Shown here in pieces: positions 61,693-64,000 of a stretch of 64,000 nt of DNA. The translations under genes and the position numbers were made by a program. Each line of letters starts with the position of its first letter. Position 1 is the first letter of the stretch. The notes under the pieces are model-generated. The model made no database searches and was not told the DNA's origin. It worked only from the letters and a program-made list of their open reading frames with translations. The stretch lies in assembly GCA_026002855.1 (NCBI GenBank), contig BPGD01000001.1:2302001-2366000 (forward strand), given 5' to 3'. Source of the DNA: Bryobacteraceae bacterium (GTDB taxonomy: Bacteria > Acidobacteriota > Terriglobia > Bryobacterales > Bryobacteraceae).

Positions 61693-62397
61693 ATGTCCAG
61701 CGAATGGCGTCCGGCGCGGGCGCGCGTCTTCGATCTGTGGCTGATTCCGCCGGGCCTGCCTCCGGCGCTGCTGGAGGACTTTGCGGACGCGGCGGGCCAG
61801 GGCGCGCGGATTTCGGACAGTACGACCGAAGACCATGCGCCAGAGCCGGGCGCGGCGATCCCCGTTGTAACCGGTGGGGCCGGGATTGAGGCGTCATCGG
61901 AGGTCTCAGGATGGAGAGCGGCCATCCTTCCGCTGGGCGATGCGCGTCCTGGCGTCGGAATCGAGGAAGACGGCCGGCTGTTGCCGCCCCAGCGGCTGCA
62001 CCCGGCCGAGCGGCGCCGGCTGGAACGGATGCCGCCTCAGGAGCGGGCGGCGGCGCGGCGGCTGCTGGGTGCGGCGAGAGGGGCGCTGGCGCAGGCGTTG
62101 GGCGTGCCGGCGGCCGGGGTGGCTGCTGTGGCCGATCTGTCGCCGCTGCTGGAGGGCGCGCAGTCGCTGCGCGCGGGCGCCTGGAGCGTGCAGCGCGTGC
62201 CCTCGCCGCCGGGAGTCTATGTGTTTGTCGCCGCGCCTGGCGCGCGCTGGGGCTATCGTCTGGCGGGCTGGCGGCTTGGGCGGGCCGCAGCGTCAGCGGC
62301 CCGGTTCGCGCAGACGGGCGGCGAAGGCGGCGCCGCGCCGGAAGCGCGGCCCGGCGGCGCCACGCTCGACTTCCCGGGCCAGCTCCTCGAGCGTTAG
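61693..62397 (+). CDS. Degenerate 4'-phosphopantetheinyl-transferase-like protein
   Basis: This is a 234-residue protein starting 12 nt after the His-rich gene. The shape resembles the PPTase superfamily: VFDLWLIPPGLPPALLEDF, GVGIEEDGRLLPPQRLHPAERRRLERMPP and a C-terminal beta-rich half (GVYVFVAAPGARWGYRLAGW). The catalytic WxxKEA segment is replaced by LLGAARGALAQALG, and the GxDxE motif is poor, so an active enzyme is unlikely. The match is weak and the gene could be an unrelated hypothetical. Its last 105 nt overlap tyrA on the other strand. Confidence 0.5.
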   Translation: MSSEWRPARARVFDLWLIPPGLPPALLEDFADAAGQGARISDSTTEDHAPEPGAAIPVVTGGAGIEASSEVSGWRAAILPLGDARPGVGIEEDGRLLPPQRLHPAERRRLERMPPQERAAARRLLGAARGALAQALGVPAAGVAAVADLSPLLEGAQSLRAGAWSVQRVPSPPGVYVFVAAPGARWGYRLAGWRLGRAAASAARFAQTGGEGGAAPEARPGGATLDFPGQLLER

Positions 62398-63138
62398 GCC
62401 GAAGCGGCGCAGCGCCGATACAATTTCGTCGCGGTTTGTTTCGAGAATGTCCTGCCAGATGTCCCAGCCGCTGAGGGCGAGCCGCGTCATGTCCAGCAGG
62501 CCGGGGCCGGCCGCGCCGGCGACGCTTTCCGCCTCACTGCACTCGCCGAGCGCGGCTGCCAGTGCGGTGGAGATCATCTGCGGCAGGTGGGAGCTGAGCG
62601 CGACGATGCGGTCGTGTTCCTCCGGAGTGACCACGCGCGGCTCGGCGCCGATCCGTTCCACCCAGGAAAGGAACGTGCGCGCCGCGGGCGTTTCCAGGTC
62701 TTCGCGCCGCGCCGGCGCAAGCAGGTACGGGCGGCCGCGGAACAGGTCCGCGTCGGCCTCTTCCACGCCCCGCTTCTCCTTGCCCGCCATCGGATGTCCG
62801 CCGAGAAACAGCGCGCCGCGCAGATTGCGTCCCGCATCGCAGATGCGCCGCTTGGTGCTGCCGGCGTCGGTGACGAGGGCGCCCGTGCGCGTGCGGCCGT
62901 CGAGTTTCGGGATGGCGTCGAGAATGGCGCGGATCGGGCCGGCCAGATAAATCAGGTCGGCGCGCGCGGCGGCGTCTTCGAATTCCGCGCCCGCGTCGAT
63001 GGCGCCGCGTCTGACCGCGGCAGCGATCGTGCGCGGAGAGCTGACGCCGAGGATGCGGCCGCCAAATCCCGCCTTCCGGAGCGCCAGGCCGAAAGAGCCG
63101 CCAATGAGGCCCACGCCAATAATGGCCACGGTTTCCAT
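62293..63138 (-). CDS. tyrA: Prephenate dehydrogenase
   Basis: This is a 281-residue NAD-dependent enzyme converting prephenate to 4-hydroxyphenylpyruvate in tyrosine synthesis. It has the NAD-binding motif AIIGVGLIGGSFGLAL, LIYLAGPIRAILDAI, VTDAGSTKRRI, the catalytic His region LGGHPMAGKEKRGVEEADADLF, and VALSSHLPQMISTALA. No ACT or chorismate mutase domain is fused. Start at ATG 63138; an in-frame extension upstream is non-homologous. It lies 7 nt after the DAHP-synthase-like gene. Its 3' end overlaps the PPTase-like gene. Confidence 0.92.
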   Translation of the reverse strand: METVAIIGVGLIGGSFGLALRKAGFGGRILGVSSPRTIAAAVRRGAIDAGAEFEDAAARADLIYLAGPIRAILDAIPKLDGRTRTGALVTDAGSTKRRICDAGRNLRGALFLGGHPMAGKEKRGVEEADADLFRGRPYLLAPARREDLETPAARTFLSWVERIGAEPRVVTPEEHDRIVALSSHLPQMISTALAAALGECSEAESVAGAAGPGLLDMTRLALSGWDIWQDILETNRDEIVSALRRFGLTLEELAREVERGAAGPRFRRGAAFAARLREPGR

Positions 63139-63145
63139 GGCCGTT

Positions 63146-64000
63146 CTAGAAACTCCTTCCCAGCGCCGCGGCGACGGCGCGCAATTGCCGGGCGAGCTCC
63201 AGGAATTGCCGCGGCTCCAGCGACTGGGCGCCTTCGGCGAGGACCTTCGACGGATCGGGGTGAACGTCGACCAGCAGGCCGTCGGCCCCGGCGGCGAGCG
63301 AAGCCAGCGCGAGCGAAGGCGCCATGTCACGCCGGCCCGCGGCGCGGCAGGGATCGGCCATCACCGGCAGGTGCGAGAGCTTGTGCAACGCGGGGATCGC
63401 GGTGACGTCCAGCGTGTTCTTCGTGTAGGAACCGTACGTGCGCACGCCGCGCTCGCAGACGATCACGTCCGGGTTGCCGGCGTCGAGGATCATGTCGGCG
63501 CTGACGAGCAGCTCCTGGAGCGTGGCCGCCGGCGAGCGCTTCAGCAATACCGGCCTGCGGGCGCGGCCGGCGGCGCGCAGCAGCGGATAGTTCTGCATGT
63601 TGCGCGAGCCGATGAGCAGCACGTCGGCGTGCTCTTCCACCAGCGCGACGGCGCCAGCTTCGGCGATCTCGCCGACGAGGAACATGCCGAAGGTTTCGGC
63701 GGCGCGCTTCATCAGCCGCAGCGATTCGGCGTCCGGCCCCGCAAGGCTCGCGGGCGAAAGATGCGCGCGGAGGCTGCCGGCGCGGAACAGCCGCGCGCCC
63801 CCGCGCGCGGCCAGCTCGGCGCAGCGGAACAACTGCTCTTCGCCTTCCACGCTGCCGGGCCCGGCCAGCAACACTACGCGCGGCCCGCCGATTTCGACCT
63901 CGTCGGTTCGCTCGCCGGCGAGGCGGATGCGCGTGCCTTCCGGGCGGGCCGCCCGTGCCGCGCGCTGATACGGCGTCATCACGCGGTAGCATTCCATCAC
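63146..64000 (-). CDS. DAHP-synthase-like (AroF type I-beta) protein, all metal ligands substituted (partial, N-terminus outside window)
   Basis: The fold is that of 3-deoxy-7-phosphoheptulonate synthase, the first step of the shikimate pathway. Matching parts are VLLAGPGSVEGEEQLF, LLIGSRNMQNYPLLR, RPVLLKRSPAAT, VIVCERGVRTYGSYTKNT and LSHLPVMADP. The visible 285 codons begin in the linker after the ferredoxin-like regulatory domain, so the gene continues past 64000. Four metal-binding positions are changed: Cys to Gly (63854-63856), His to Arg (63344-63346), Glu to Asp (63266-63268), Asp to Glu (63233-63235). The FKPRTSPYSF loop is LRAHLSPASL. Activity as a normal DAHP synthase is doubtful. 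It is cotranscribed with tyrA. Confidence 0.85.
   Translation of the reverse strand: MMECYRVMTPYQRAARAARPEGTRIRLAGERTDEVEIGGPRVVLLAGPGSVEGEEQLFRCAELAARGGARLFRAGSLRAHLSPASLAGPDAESLRLMKRAAETFGMFLVGEIAEAGAVALVEEHADVLLIGSRNMQNYPLLRAAGRARRPVLLKRSPAATLQELLVSADMILDAGNPDVIVCERGVRTYGSYTKNTLDVTAIPALHKLSHLPVMADPCRAAGRRDMAPSLALASLAAGADGLLVDVHPDPSKVLAEGAQSLEPRQFLELARQLRAVAAALGRSF

Overview
The window is a high-GC, gene-dense bacterial chromosome segment. It looks like an acidobacterium of the Solibacter/Bryobacter type, although no rRNA or marker search could be run. The reasons are an Oar-like TonB receptor, a CadC-type regulator with a beta-propeller sensor, the GldG/DUF4340 ABC cluster, exported Gfo/Idh/MocA oxidoreductases, and Gram-negative envelope genes (bamA, ompH, EPS export). 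No tRNA, rRNA, CRISPR, prophage or insertion sequence was seen.

Layout. 1-5265 (minus): clpX, lon, engB and the start of rho. 5613-10057 (plus): a four-gene ABC exporter (ATPase, permease, GldG-like, DUF4340). 10094-13689: NAD salvage (pncB-pncA), rsfS, a secreted HIH-motif protein and hpt. 13705-22160: a probable glycan-use unit made of a membrane CadC/propeller regulator, a divergent GH106 rhamnosidase-like enzyme and an Oar-like TonB receptor, with a perfect 11-bp inverted repeat between regulator and enzyme. 22293-27029: asnB and two glycosyltransferases. 27007-29675: two secreted unknowns around an aldo/keto reductase. 29722-31334: arsR-arsM-arsC. 31393-38820: two Tat-exported oxidoreductases, then a secreted beta-helix protein and its TonB receptor. 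39705-40931: a mini bacterial-microcompartment shell locus with one BMC-H, three BMC-P and no enzyme. 40851-48662 (minus): a DUF4149-like membrane protein, potABCD, guaD, sodA, gatA-gatC and a DUF721 protein. 48736-57686: maf, EVE protein, EPS export (Wza, Wzz, tyrosine-kinase type), bamA-ompH. 57735-64000: mutarotase, a metal-related cluster (P-type ATPase-like protein, secreted Cys-rich protein, His-rich protein), a degenerate PPTase-like protein, tyrA and a DAHP-synthase-like gene cut by the window end.

The most unusual observations are as follows. (1) The DAHP-synthase-like protein has all four metal-ligand positions substituted, with the family's ligand spacing preserved exactly. (2) The heavy-metal P-type ATPase keeps its transport motifs, but its phosphorylation motif reads D-R-S-G-I and two further P-domain motifs are altered. 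It also appears to start at an ATT codon and sits between a 23-histidine repeat protein and a secreted Cys-rich protein. (3) The enzyme-free shell locus has three pentamer paralogs and an inverted repeat just upstream. (4) The regulator/rhamnosidase/TonB unit has a candidate operator. Several genes also have a -10-like hexamer 6-8 nt before a start codon with no Shine-Dalgarno sequence, which suggests leaderless mRNAs.
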